DNA of 64,000 nucleotides from Chitinophagaceae bacterium (GTDB taxonomy: Bacteria > Bacteroidota > Bacteroidia > Chitinophagales > Chitinophagaceae), in assembly GCA_016708765.1 (NCBI GenBank), contig JADJFD010000003.1, forward strand, positions 544,280-608,279. The letters run 5' to 3'. Positions within the stretch are counted from its first letter, which is position 1, and each line of letters starts with the position of its first letter. This document shows, piece by piece, positions 45,762-55,022 of the stretch. The translations under genes and the position numbers were made by a program. The notes under the pieces are model-generated. The model was not told the DNA's origin, ran no database searches, and worked only from the letters and a program-made list of their open reading frames with translations.

Positions 45762-46994
45762 TTAATTCAACTTCTTCTGCAAATTTTCATCTATAGCTGC
45801 CAAAAATTCTTCAGTATATAAATAATGATCGCCGTGTTTTACTTTGTTGCCATGTATACAAACAGCAAGGTCTTTTGTCATCTTTCCTTCTTCTACTGTT
45901 TCAATACAAACTGCTTCTAATGCATTGCAAAAATCAATCAACGGCTGGTTATTATCCAACTTGCCTCTGAAAGCTAAACCTCTTGTCCATGCAAAGATGG
46001 ATGCAATTGGATTAGTGCTGGTTGGTTTACCTGCCTGGTGGTCACGGTAATGTCTTGTAACTGTTCCATGAGCGGCTTCCGCCTCCATTGTTTTCCCATC
46101 AGGAGTTACCAATACAGAAGTCATTAATCCAAGTGAACCGAAACCCTGCGCAACTGTATCACTCTGCACATCTCCATCATAGTTCTTACAAGCCCATACA
46201 AAATTGCCATTCCACTTTAATGCACTGGCAACCATATCATCAATCAGGCGGTGTTCGTACACAATACCTGCTGCTTCAAACGATGTCTTAAATTCTTTCT
46301 GATAAATATCTTCAAAAATGTCTTTGAAACGTCCGTCATATTTTTTCAGAATAGTATTTTTTGTAGAAAGATATAATGGCCACTTTTTGCTTAATGCCAT
46401 ATTAAAACAGCTTCTTGCAAAACCCATTATACTTTCGTCAGTATTGTACATACTCATCGCAACACCATCACCTTTAAAGTTAAACACTTCAAAAGTTTGC
46501 ACATCGCCACCACCTTCTGGGGTAAATGTCATTGTCAATTTCCCTTTCCCCTTTATTATTGTATCTGTTGCACGGTATTGATCGCCGAAGGCATGACGAC
46601 CAACGATGATGGGTGCTGTCCAGTTAGTAACTAATCTTGGCACATTGCTGATAACAATTGGCTCACGGAAAACAGTTCCGTCAAGAATATTACGGATAGT
46701 TCCATTTGGACTCTTCCACATTTGTTTCAGATTGAACTCTGTTACTCTTGCTTCGTCCGGAGTAATAGTGGCACACTTTATTCCAACACCGTATTGCTTA
46801 ATGGCATTTGCTGCATCAATGGTAACTTGGTCATCCGTTTCGTCACGGTATTCTACGCCAAGGTCATAATATTTTATATCAACATTGATATAAGGCAAGA
46901 TTAGCTTGTCCTTAATAAATTTCCAGATAATACGAGTCATTTCATCACCATCCAGTTCTACCACCGGGTTGGCTACATCAATCTTTTTCGGCAT
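45762..46994 (-). CDS. icd: NADP-dependent isocitrate dehydrogenase, eukaryote-type homodimer
   Basis: 410 residues, typical of the eukaryotic-like (type II) IDH. The first strand-helix is PVVELDGDEMTRIIWKFIKDKLILPY. The substrate block is SPNGTIRNILDGTVFREP, the metal/catalytic region NYDGDVQSDTVAQGFGSLG and the cofactor loop AAHGTVTRHYR. It oxidises isocitrate to 2-oxoglutarate with NADP in the TCA cycle. It is a single gene with its own terminator. Confidence 0.95.
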   Translation of the reverse strand: MPKKIDVANPVVELDGDEMTRIIWKFIKDKLILPYINVDIKYYDLGVEYRDETDDQVTIDAANAIKQYGVGIKCATITPDEARVTEFNLKQMWKSPNGTIRNILDGTVFREPIVISNVPRLVTNWTAPIIVGRHAFGDQYRATDTIIKGKGKLTMTFTPEGGGDVQTFEVFNFKGDGVAMSMYNTDESIMGFARSCFNMALSKKWPLYLSTKNTILKKYDGRFKDIFEDIYQKEFKTSFEAAGIVYEHRLIDDMVASALKWNGNFVWACKNYDGDVQSDTVAQGFGSLGLMTSVLVTPDGKTMEAEAAHGTVTRHYRDHQAGKPTSTNPIASIFAWTRGLAFRGKLDNNQPLIDFCNALEAVCIETVEEGKMTKDLAVCIHGNKVKHGDHYLYTEEFLAAIDENLQKKLN

Positions 46995-47179
46995 AAGTTA
47001 TTATTTAAAATTTTTCTTTTAAAATCTGATGATTATCAGGTAAGTGAGCAAACTTACAATTTTATTAAATGTGACTAATGTTCCAGTTGGTAAAGCTGTT
47101 TAGCCTTATATTTCCCTTTTATTTTTTATAATTGATTTAAATCAAGACTAAAAGTTGTACCTTTTAGCTACTGAATGTA

Positions 47180-47782
47180 ATGGATAAGATTAACGTATTT
47201 AAAACCTATTTGAACAAATTTGTTAAACTGACAGATGCAGAATTTGATCAGACCCTTCTCCCTATAATTAAAATTAGAGAATTTGGGAAAAAAGAAAAGC
47301 TGACAAAGGTTGGAGAAGTAGAGAATTATTTAAACTTTATAGTTAAGGGCTTGATTCGAAAGTTTTACAAAAAAGGCTCCCAAGAAATTATCACACAAAT
47401 TTCAAGTGAAGGTCATATTATTCATTGCCAGGAGTCATTTCACAGCAGACAGCCTTCAGAATATACGATTGAAACTATTGAGCCCAGCATTGTAATCAGT
47501 ATAAAATATGATGAACTGGAAAATGCTTTTGCCAGTTCAAAAAAAATGGAACACCTCGCCAGATTGATAATTACACATACAATGGTAATTAAAGACCGCT
47601 GGCAATTGCAAATGGTGAAGATGACACCCAGAGAAAGATTTCTGAATTTTGTTACAAAGAATCCAGAACTAATGCAAAGAGTACCGCAAAAATTTCTTGC
47701 CTCTTTTTTACATATAAAGCCAGAAACATTCAGCCGGTTCAAACATCTTATAAAAGGACATTTAAAGAATCAGGATAATTGA
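47180..47782 (+). CDS. Crp/Fnr-family transcription regulator
   Basis: 200 residues. The N-terminal cyclic-nucleotide-binding-like beta barrel (about 25-120) has EKLTKVGEVENYLNFIVKGLIRKFY. The typical phosphate-cassette Arg is not obvious, so the ligand may not be cAMP. The dimer helix and a C-terminal domain are shortened compared with CRP; the recognition part is around PQKFLASFLHIKPETFSRFKHL. This short-C-terminus form is common in Bacteroidota. It lies directly tail-to-tail with the ZIP transporter gene. Confidence 0.82.
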   Translation: MDKINVFKTYLNKFVKLTDAEFDQTLLPIIKIREFGKKEKLTKVGEVENYLNFIVKGLIRKFYKKGSQEIITQISSEGHIIHCQESFHSRQPSEYTIETIEPSIVISIKYDELENAFASSKKMEHLARLIITHTMVIKDRWQLQMVKMTPRERFLNFVTKNPELMQRVPQKFLASFLHIKPETFSRFKHLIKGHLKNQDN

Positions 47783-48607
47783 TTATCCTAATGCAACATC
47801 TAGTATCATCATAACAAGAAATCCTCCGATGAATCCAAGTACAGAGCGGTCTGTGTATTTATCCCGCTGTGTTTCAGGTATTACTTCTTCTACTACAACA
47901 AAAATCATGGCACCGGCGGCAAAGGCTAGGGCAAACGGAAGAATAGGTTGCATATAAATAACCGCAACGGCTCCAATAACTCCTGCAACTGGTTCTACAA
48001 TTGCAGACAGTTGCCCATACCAAAAACTTTTTTTACGGCTTACTCCGTGTCTTCGTAACGGCATCGCTACTGCAACACCTTCAGGAAAATTTTGAATACC
48101 TATTCCAATTGCAAGTACAATAGCTCCGGAAATAGATGCGTCTTCCATGCCCAAAGCAGCAGCACCAAAAAGTACACCTACTGCAGGACCTTCGGGAATG
48201 TTATGCAATGTAATTGCGAGAATGAGCAGAGTAGTTTTATGCAATTTGGTTTTGATACCTTCTTTTTCTTCTACACCAAAATTAATATGTAAGTGCGGGG
48301 TGAATTTGTCCAAAACAAATATGAACATAGCTCCGAGAAAAAAACCTACGGCCGCCGGCATCCAACTCATAGTAGGATACATTTTTTCCGACATTTCAAT
48401 TGCTGGATTTAATAATGACCAGAAACTTGCTGCCACCATTACTCCGCCTGTAAAACCTAACATGGGGTCAAGAACGCCACGGCTAAGTGTTTTAAAAAAG
48501 AATACTAACGAAGCTCCCATAGCCGTAACGAACCAGGTAAAAGTAGTTGCAATCAATGCCGACCAAACAGGTCCTATTTCAGTAAAGAATTTTTCGATTG
48601 TTTCCAT
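47783..48607 (-). CDS. ZIP-family metal transporter
   Basis: About 274 residues from METIEKFF, chosen because this ATG comes one base after the stop of the upstream repressor. About eight membrane helices are present. The two ZIP signatures are LAITLHNIPEGPAVG (helix 4) and IGIQNFPEGVAVAMP (helix 5), which form the binuclear metal site. A cytosolic loop with HLHINFG gives extra His ligands. It imports divalent metal, Zn, Mn or Fe. It forms an operon with the DtxR/MntR-like repressor, suggesting Mn or Fe control, though the repressor would normally turn it off when metal is high. Confidence 0.88.
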   Translation of the reverse strand: METIEKFFTEIGPVWSALIATTFTWFVTAMGASLVFFFKTLSRGVLDPMLGFTGGVMVAASFWSLLNPAIEMSEKMYPTMSWMPAAVGFFLGAMFIFVLDKFTPHLHINFGVEEKEGIKTKLHKTTLLILAITLHNIPEGPAVGVLFGAAALGMEDASISGAIVLAIGIGIQNFPEGVAVAMPLRRHGVSRKKSFWYGQLSAIVEPVAGVIGAVAVIYMQPILPFALAFAAGAMIFVVVEEVIPETQRDKYTDRSVLGFIGGFLVMMILDVALG

Positions 48608-48608
48608 A

Positions 48609-49271
48609 TCAGGATGTATATACAAAAATGTTTTTCGCTAATTGTTCGCTAATTGTAATTACGGGCTGCCGGTTAATTTTTATTTCCAGTGAATTATCAA
48701 ATTCAAATTTCTTTTTTACTTCCACCTTAGTACCAATAGCAATTTTTTTATGCTCCAGCAATTCCAGTATTTCACTTGAGTGGTCGCTTACACTTGCTAC
48801 TGTTGATACTGTGTTTACCGCCAATTCAGTAATACATATTTTTTTACTGATCTCAATCTTTCCATTTGCATCTGGTATAGGATCGCCATGCGGATCTACT
48901 CTTGGAAAACCTAAGTATTCGTCGAGTTTATCAATAAGTTTTTTATTGCTAACATGTTCTAGGTCTTCGGCCACTTCATGTACTTCATCCCAGGTAAACT
49001 TTAATTTTTCTGCCAGAAAAAATTCCCATAACCGGTGTCTTCTTATTATACCTAACGCCACTTTCGTTCCATCAGCCGTTAATCGAAAACCCTGATATGG
49101 TTGATAGTTCAATAGTTTTTTTGCTTTCAGCTTCTTCATCATGTCAGTAATCGAAGCTGGCTTTGACTCTAACTCAGCAGCTAGCTCATTGGTAGTAACC
49201 ATTCCATCTACCTTTTGCAAATGGTAAATGGCCTTGATATAATTTTCCTCGCTAGTCGTGTAATTTAGCAT
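48609..49271 (-). CDS. DtxR/MntR-family metal-dependent repressor
   Basis: 220 residues. The N-terminal winged helix-turn-helix is EENYIKAIYHLQ, then VTTNELAAELESKPASITDMMKKL and the wing RLTADGTKVALG. The dimerisation and metal-binding domain has RRHRLWEFFLAEKL, DEVHEVAEDLEHV and YLGFPRVDPHGDPIP. A C-terminal SH3/FeoA-like part is at about 150-220 (VASVSDHSSEILELL). In the family, Fe or Mn activates DNA binding. A strong palindrome 7 bases before its start is a probable autoregulatory operator, and the next gene is a ZIP transporter. Confidence 0.92.
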   Translation of the reverse strand: MLNYTTSEENYIKAIYHLQKVDGMVTTNELAAELESKPASITDMMKKLKAKKLLNYQPYQGFRLTADGTKVALGIIRRHRLWEFFLAEKLKFTWDEVHEVAEDLEHVSNKKLIDKLDEYLGFPRVDPHGDPIPDANGKIEISKKICITELAVNTVSTVASVSDHSSEILELLEHKKIAIGTKVEVKKKFEFDNSLEIKINRQPVITISEQLAKNIFVYTS

Positions 49272-49277
49272 GGCTAA

Positions 49278-49307
49278 AAATAAATTTAGACAAATCTAAA
49301 TTTATTT
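49278..49307 (-). promoter_or_regulatory. Probable DtxR/MntR operator palindrome
   Basis: Perfect 13-bp inverted repeat: AAATAAATTTAGA, then CAAA, then TCTAAATTTATTT. The core TTTAGA-N4-TCTAAA fits DtxR-family half-sites. It begins seven bases upstream of the repressor ATG and 69 bases from the divergent lipoprotein gene. Confidence 0.72.
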
Positions 49308-49375
49308 ATCAATAATTCAAAACCACTATGAATCTAATTTTGAAATACCTATTTTCGGGGTATTAAAATTCAGGT

Positions 49376-50350
49376 ATGCAGAGGGTCCAAAAATATTTGA
49401 TGGTTTTAACAGCAATTATCTGTTTAACTGGCTGTAAGCAGAAAAAGAAGATCAGTTTGTCAGGTGAAGAAACTGTAGCTGTTAACGATTTTATCGATTT
49501 TTTTGCTCCGCTTGACTTGCCATTACAATTTACCGATACAAGTTTGCTAAAAACAAAAAAAGAGAATGACTCATTGTTAATCAGCCTTAAGAATTTTAAT
49601 CAATTCGTACCGGATTCTGTTTTGCAGGAAGTATACGCAAAAGGAGCGAAGCCCAAAATTTATGTACTGGGAAAAATAAGTGTACCCAAAGCAGAAACAT
49701 ATCTTTTTGTAAAAACAATTACCAATGATAAGAAAGCTGTTTTTGTTCTTGGGTTTGATAAGGAACAGCAATTCATTGCAGGTATGCCAGTACTGCGGCC
49801 CGATTTAAAGTCTGCTACCGAACAATCTATTAGTATGGATAGAAAATATTCTATCACCAAAAAAGTAGTATTGAAAAATACTGACGGCTCATTAAGCGAA
49901 GGTAGAGATGTGTATGTGCTAAATAATGAAGCAAAGAATTTTATGCTTATCATGACAGATGCATTGGATGATAAAATAACAGAGCTAATAAATCCTATAG
50001 ACACACTTCCACGAAAAAATAAATATTCAGCAGATTACAGCAATGGTAAAATGAATCTTGTTGCAATCAGAGATGGAAGAAAAGACGGAAAGATTAGTTT
50101 CTTTATACATTTTGAAAAAAATAATGGAGCTTGTACTGGTGAGTTAAAAGGTGAAGCATCAATGAAAACTCCCAATACGGCTGTTTATCAGGTTGATGGA
50201 GATCCTTGTCAACTACAATTTATTTTTTCATCTTCTGCTGTTACATTAAAAGAAATAGAAGGCTGTGGTTCCCGTCGTGGATTAAATTGTGCCTTCGATG
50301 GAAGTTTTGCCAAAAAGAAGGTTAGTAAGTCTGTGAATAAATCGAAATAA
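49376..50350 (+). CDS. Hypothetical lipoprotein
   Basis: 324 residues with a lipoprotein signal (MQRVQKYLMVLTAIICLTGC). The mature part looks beta-rich and mixed: LKTKKENDSLLISLKNF, YVLGKISVPKAETYLFV and a Cys-containing C-terminal half (NGACTGELKGEAS, GDPCQLQF, IEGCGSRRGLNC). The C-terminal cysteine-rich block may form disulphides. It is divergent from the metal repressor gene and shares the operator region. I do not recognise a family. Confidence 0.75.
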   Translation: MQRVQKYLMVLTAIICLTGCKQKKKISLSGEETVAVNDFIDFFAPLDLPLQFTDTSLLKTKKENDSLLISLKNFNQFVPDSVLQEVYAKGAKPKIYVLGKISVPKAETYLFVKTITNDKKAVFVLGFDKEQQFIAGMPVLRPDLKSATEQSISMDRKYSITKKVVLKNTDGSLSEGRDVYVLNNEAKNFMLIMTDALDDKITELINPIDTLPRKNKYSADYSNGKMNLVAIRDGRKDGKISFFIHFEKNNGACTGELKGEASMKTPNTAVYQVDGDPCQLQFIFSSSAVTLKEIEGCGSRRGLNCAFDGSFAKKKVSKSVNKSK

Positions 50351-50505
50351 CAAATAGCACAATTAATTATTACCTTTCCGCATATTCCAATCGGAATACC
50401 CAACGAGATTTTTACTTGCCATAATTATCAGATAATCTAAATCAATTGAGAAGTCAAAGTGGAGATAAACTATTATCTTGCGGCTTCGTGTAAAAAAAAC
50501 ACTCT

Positions 50506-52160
50506 ATGAATTTTACCCAATTTTCTGTTCCTTATCCAATTGAAGAAACGTACAAAAAAAGAGTAGCTTATTTTTCAATGGAGTTTGCCACTCATCAGCC
50601 TTTAAAAATATATAGTGGAGGTTTAGGTTTTTTGGCCGGATCACATTTACGGAGTGCTTATGAATTGAAGCAAAATCTTATTGGCATTGGTATATTGTGG
50701 AAACAAGGTTATTATGATCAGGAGCGAAATCAAGATCAGACATTAGATGTTGCCTGGAACGAAAAAAATTACAGTTTTTAGAAGAAACAGGTATTAAATT
50801 TCAGGTTACAATTCATGAACATCCTGTATGGGTAAAAGTGTTGTACCTAAATCCCGAAACATTTAAAACAGCTCCGTTGTTTTTGTTGTCAACAGATGTT
50901 CCCGAAAATGATTATGTATCGCAAACAATAACACATCGGTTGTACGATGCAAATGTTGCCACTAAAGTAGCACAGTTTATTTTACTAGGTGTTGGCGGTG
51001 CCAAGTTGATCGATATATTAAATTTCAATCCGGAATTATATCATTTAAATGAAGCACATGGTTTATCTGCAGCGTTCTATCTTTATAAAAAGTATAATAA
51101 CAATATTGAAGAAGTAAGAAAACGATTAGTATTTACAACACATACGCCGGAAGAAGCAGGCAACGAGAAGCATGATATTTATCTTTGTCATAAGATGAGT
51201 TACTTCTGCGGCTTGTCAGTTGATGAAGTAAAGATATTAACCGGAATGCCGGAGGATCAGTTCAACCATTCATTAGCCGCATTGCGTTTTGCTCAATTGG
51301 CTAATGGCGTTTCGCAATTGCATGGACAGGTGTCAAGGCTTATGTGGAGCAAGTATGAAAATATTTGCGATATCATTTCCATTACCAATGCGCAAAACTG
51401 GAAGTATTGGGCCGATAAGCAACTTTATAAATTTAAAGAAGCAGGCGATGATTTTGGAATTGATGACCGTAAAAAATATTTAAAGAAAAGAGCATTTGAA
51501 ATTGTAGCTGATCAAACCGGAAAAATTTTCAACCCAGATGTATTTACTATTGTTTGGGCCAGAAGATTTGCCGGTTACAAAAGAGCTAGTTTAATTACTA
51601 CTGCAGAAGAACGTTTTCACAAACTGATGAACAGTACAAAATATCCTGTGCAGATTATTTGGGCTGGAAAACCTTACCCGGTAGATCATCCTGCCATAAG
51701 CGAATTCAATCAATTGGTGCATTTAAGCAAGCAATATAAAAATGTAGCAGTGCTGATTGGCTACGAACTTACTCTATCTAAAAGATTGAAACAGGCTTCC
51801 GACTGTTGGCTAAATAATCCAAGAGTGCCGAGAGAAGCATCTGGTACCAGTGGAATGACCGCTGCCATGAACGGTGCAGTTAACTTTTCTACCGATGATG
51901 GGTGGATACCGGAATTTATTAATCATGGTCACAACGGGTTTGTGGTGCCTAAGGCCGATTACGACAACATGGTTACACATGAGCAGGACGAATATGATCT
52001 GAACAAACTCTACGAAATTCTGGAGAATGAAATTCTGCCATTGTACTACAACGATTACAAAACCTGGCGCCAGATCATGAAGAACGGAATGCAGGATGTT
52101 CGCTTCCAGTTCGACAGTAACCGCATGGCACATGAGTACTATACTTTATTGTATAGATAA
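50506..52160 (+). pseudogene. Alpha-glucan phosphorylase-family protein, frameshifted
   Basis: Two frames, 50506-50781 (first 91 residues) and 50838-52160, together form a GT35-type alpha-glucan phosphorylase of the short bacterial class (about 550 residues). The break is at a five-T run at 50775-50779; restoring one T would join NYSF to LEETGIKF. The N-part shows YFSMEFATHQPLKIYSGGLGFLAGSH; the C-part shows NEAHGLSAAF, WARRFAGYKRA and REASGTSGM. The position of the PLP-lysine in the family motif (GTSGMK) is Thr here (ACC at 51858-51860). The gene is either truly broken or has a one-base sequencing error. If intact it may not act as a PLP phosphorylase. Confidence 0.8.
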
Positions 52161-52188
52161 ATAATAGATAGTTACAACAACGAATTAA

Positions 52189-52215
52189 GGCCTCTGTATT
52201 TTACAGAGGCTTTTT
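52189..52215 (+). terminator. Terminator after the phosphorylase gene
   Basis: Perfect stem GCCTCTGTA/TACAGAGGC, loop TTT, then TTTTTCTTT. Confidence 0.88.
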
Positions 52216-52286
52216 CTTTAGTAGGTTAAAAAAAACATTAGTAGTTCTAAAGATGGGCTAATAAATCATGATCACTAAAACAGCAA

Positions 52287-53426
52287 TCATTCAAACTTCC
52301 CTATCATCTCTTCTACAGAACTATTCGTTTCATAAAAGCTGATCAATTTTTTTATCACACCTTCCACCAATGCATCGGGGCAGGAGGCACCGCTGGTTAC
52401 CAAAATCTTTACAGGATTTTTTGCAGGAAGAAAATCATTGGTAATCAATTCTTCTTTTGTATGAAAATTATGATGCAGTATTTCTTTTGCCGAGAGTATT
52501 TTTTCTTCGCTATTAATAAAGTAAGTGGGTAGTTTTTCTTCGCACAACTCTACCAGGTGCGATGTGTTGGAAGAATTATATCCGCCGACAACTATGGCAA
52601 GGTTGGCATCTGTTTGCAACATGCCGGACACCGCTGTTTGGTTATCGTTGGTAGCATAGCAAAGTGTATCTCTTGTGTCTGCAAAATGCTCTTCAGGATT
52701 ATCATTGGGGAAACTATCAATCATTACCTGTTTCAGGTAATCGGCAATGGCCTGTGTGTCGCTTGCCAACATAGTGGTTTGATTGACTACACCAATCCGT
52801 TGCAAATCTTTTTTTACATCAAAGCCTTCGGAGAATTGATTGCTGAATTCAGAATAAAAGTTTGCAATATCTTTTTCTCCAGTAATATATTTTGCCAATT
52901 CTTTGGCCTCGTCCATATCTTTTACAACAACTGATGCTGCATTATTGGCAGCATGCGAAAAAGTGGCTCTTGTTTCTTCATGGTTTGGTTTGCCATGAAT
53001 GATGATGGAATAATTTTTCTTCGCAATGGCTTCGCTGCGGTTCCATACTTTTTCTACAAAGGGGCAGGTGGTATTATATTTTTCTGTTTGAATACCTATT
53101 TGCCGCAGCTTTTCTTCAATTAACAATGTAGTGCCAAAGGCAGGTATTAAAACAATATCATCTTTGGTGATAGTTTCGAACGGAATTAATTGTTTACCAT
53201 AAGTGTCTTGCAAAAATTGTATGCCATGTGCTTCAAGGTCTGCATTTACTTGTGGGTTATGGATCATTTCACTCAGCAGGAAAATCTTTTTGTCCGGATT
53301 TTCTTCTACGGTTCTGAAAGCGATTTCAATGGCATTTTCAACGCCATAGCAAAATCCAAAATGACGGGCAAGATAAATTTGTACAGATCCAAAATCGAGC
53401 AAAGTAGGAGAGAAGTCTTTCTTCAT
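52287..53426 (-). CDS. ispH: 4-hydroxy-3-methylbut-2-enyl diphosphate reductase, long form
   Basis: 379 residues, longer than the about 315 of E. coli IspH and like the cyanobacterial/plant type. It is an iron-sulfur enzyme making IPP and DMAPP in the MEP pathway. The three cluster cysteines are visible in HFGFCYGV, NTTCPFVEKVW and TSGASCPDALVEGVI. Other conserved blocks are GKPNHEETRATF, VVNQTTMLASDT and the DTLCYATNDNQ stretch. It is cytosolic. It is divergent from the amylase-like gene. Confidence 0.93.
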   Translation of the reverse strand: MKKDFSPTLLDFGSVQIYLARHFGFCYGVENAIEIAFRTVEENPDKKIFLLSEMIHNPQVNADLEAHGIQFLQDTYGKQLIPFETITKDDIVLIPAFGTTLLIEEKLRQIGIQTEKYNTTCPFVEKVWNRSEAIAKKNYSIIIHGKPNHEETRATFSHAANNAASVVVKDMDEAKELAKYITGEKDIANFYSEFSNQFSEGFDVKKDLQRIGVVNQTTMLASDTQAIADYLKQVMIDSFPNDNPEEHFADTRDTLCYATNDNQTAVSGMLQTDANLAIVVGGYNSSNTSHLVELCEEKLPTYFINSEEKILSAKEILHHNFHTKEELITNDFLPAKNPVKILVTSGASCPDALVEGVIKKLISFYETNSSVEEMIGKFE

Positions 53427-53562
53427 TTTATCCTGCTCCTTCCTTTTGTTTTTAATAGCGGAAATAAGCGGACTTCTATAAATAATGGGGACTTAAAAAC
53501 TCTTCATAGGTGTAAAGTTACTACTTGAAAAGTTCTTATTACCTTTCGCAAAATTGATACAG

Positions 53563-54912
53563 ATGCGGTTTTCTTTGCTTGCTTTCTTTTCAATGGTATT
53601 GTTACTTGCTTCCTGCAAGCCAACGAAAAAGAAGAATGATTTTATTTATAAAAAGGATAGTATGATGAACAGATTTATTCCGGTGGATTGGGCACATAGC
53701 ACCAATATTTATGAAGTGAATGTGCGGCAGTACACTGAGCCTGGCACTTTTAATACATTTATGCAACATCTTCCCCGATTAAAAGCAATGGGTGTGCAAA
53801 CCATTTGGTTTATGCCCATTACACCTATTTCGGAAAAGAATAAGAAAGGAACATTGGGAAGTTATTATGCCTGCTCGGATTATACTTCTATCAATCCGGA
53901 GTTTGGAACCCTTGAAGATTTTAAAGAGTTGGTAAAGCTGGCACATGAAATGGGTTTTAAAGTAATTATTGATTGGGTGGCCAATCATACCGGTTGGGAT
54001 CATACTTGGACGAAGACTCATCCGGATTATTATAACAAGGATGAAGCTACCAACGATTTTAAAATGCCCGGTGGCATGGAAGATATCATCGATTTGAACT
54101 TTACGAATCCTGCTTTGCGAAAAGCAATGATCGAAGCAATGCAGTTCTGGGTGGATGAATGTGATATTGATGGATTTCGCTGCGACCTTGCCTCTTGGGT
54201 GGAACTTGATTTCTGGAAAGAAGCAAGAGTAACACTTGATAACAGGAAACCGTTATTCTGGCTCGGCGAATACGACGAATTGGAAAACCCTGCATACGGT
54301 GAAGCCTTTGATGCAAGTTATTCCTGGACATGGATGCACAAGACGGAGGAATTTTATAAGCAAAAATTGCCGCTTGATACCTTGCTTACATTATTAAAAA
54401 GATACGATGATCTTGGCGATAGCACCATGAGAACATGGTTTACCACTAATCATGATGAGAATAGCTGGAACGGAACAGAGTATGATAAATATGGTGACAT
54501 GGCAAAAGCACTGGCAGTGTTTAGTGCTACATGGAATGGAATTCCGCTTTTATATTCCGGGCAGGAGTTGCCTAACCTAAAGAAGCTGAAATTTTTTGAT
54601 AAGGATCAGATTGAATGGACCGGCAACAATGAATTAGCTGGGTTTTATACAGCGTTACTAAATCTTCGAACAAATAATGCTGCAGTAAGAAGTGGCGATC
54701 CTTCTGTACAAACTTTTCGTATCAAAACATCGGAGAGTAAAAACGTTATTGCTTATCTAAGAAAGAATGGAAATAAGGAAGTGCTGGTAGTTTTAAATTT
54801 TTCTTCCGAAAAAAATATTCGCTTCGATATAACGGATGAGCATGTTACTGGTATTTATAAAAATATATTTTCTGGTGCTGCCAATGATTTTACAACTGAA
54901 AAAAGTTTTTAA
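53563..54912 (+). CDS. GH13 alpha-amylase-family lipoprotein
   Basis: About 449 residues from MRFSLLAFFSM, start chosen for the lipoprotein signal (lipobox LLASC). The GH13 catalytic regions are complete: region I DWVANHTGW, region II GFRCDLASW (nucleophile Asp), region III LGEYDE (acid/base Glu) and region IV FTTNHDEN (transition-state Asp). The C-terminal beta domain is short and ends TEKSF. It is anchored to a membrane, probably acting on maltooligosaccharides. A close-to-consensus promoter TACCTTTC is at 53540-53547. Confidence 0.9.
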   Translation: MRFSLLAFFSMVLLLASCKPTKKKNDFIYKKDSMMNRFIPVDWAHSTNIYEVNVRQYTEPGTFNTFMQHLPRLKAMGVQTIWFMPITPISEKNKKGTLGSYYACSDYTSINPEFGTLEDFKELVKLAHEMGFKVIIDWVANHTGWDHTWTKTHPDYYNKDEATNDFKMPGGMEDIIDLNFTNPALRKAMIEAMQFWVDECDIDGFRCDLASWVELDFWKEARVTLDNRKPLFWLGEYDELENPAYGEAFDASYSWTWMHKTEEFYKQKLPLDTLLTLLKRYDDLGDSTMRTWFTTNHDENSWNGTEYDKYGDMAKALAVFSATWNGIPLLYSGQELPNLKKLKFFDKDQIEWTGNNELAGFYTALLNLRTNNAAVRSGDPSVQTFRIKTSESKNVIAYLRKNGNKEVLVVLNFSSEKNIRFDITDEHVTGIYKNIFSGAANDFTTEKSF

Positions 54913-54965
54913 ATGCAGCCAGGGGAATATTTGGTGTATGAGAAATAGTTTTTCTATTTTATGAG

Positions 54966-54999
54966 AAAAGCCGTCCCAATAAGATCGGGACGGCTTTTT
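54966..54999. terminator. Bidirectional terminator
   Basis: Stem AAAAGCCGTCCC against GGGACGGCTTTT, separated by an 8-9-base loop, with T/A runs. It lies between the convergent amylase and protease genes. Confidence 0.85.
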
Positions 55000-55022
55000 A
55001 ATTTATTATGCTTTATTAATTT

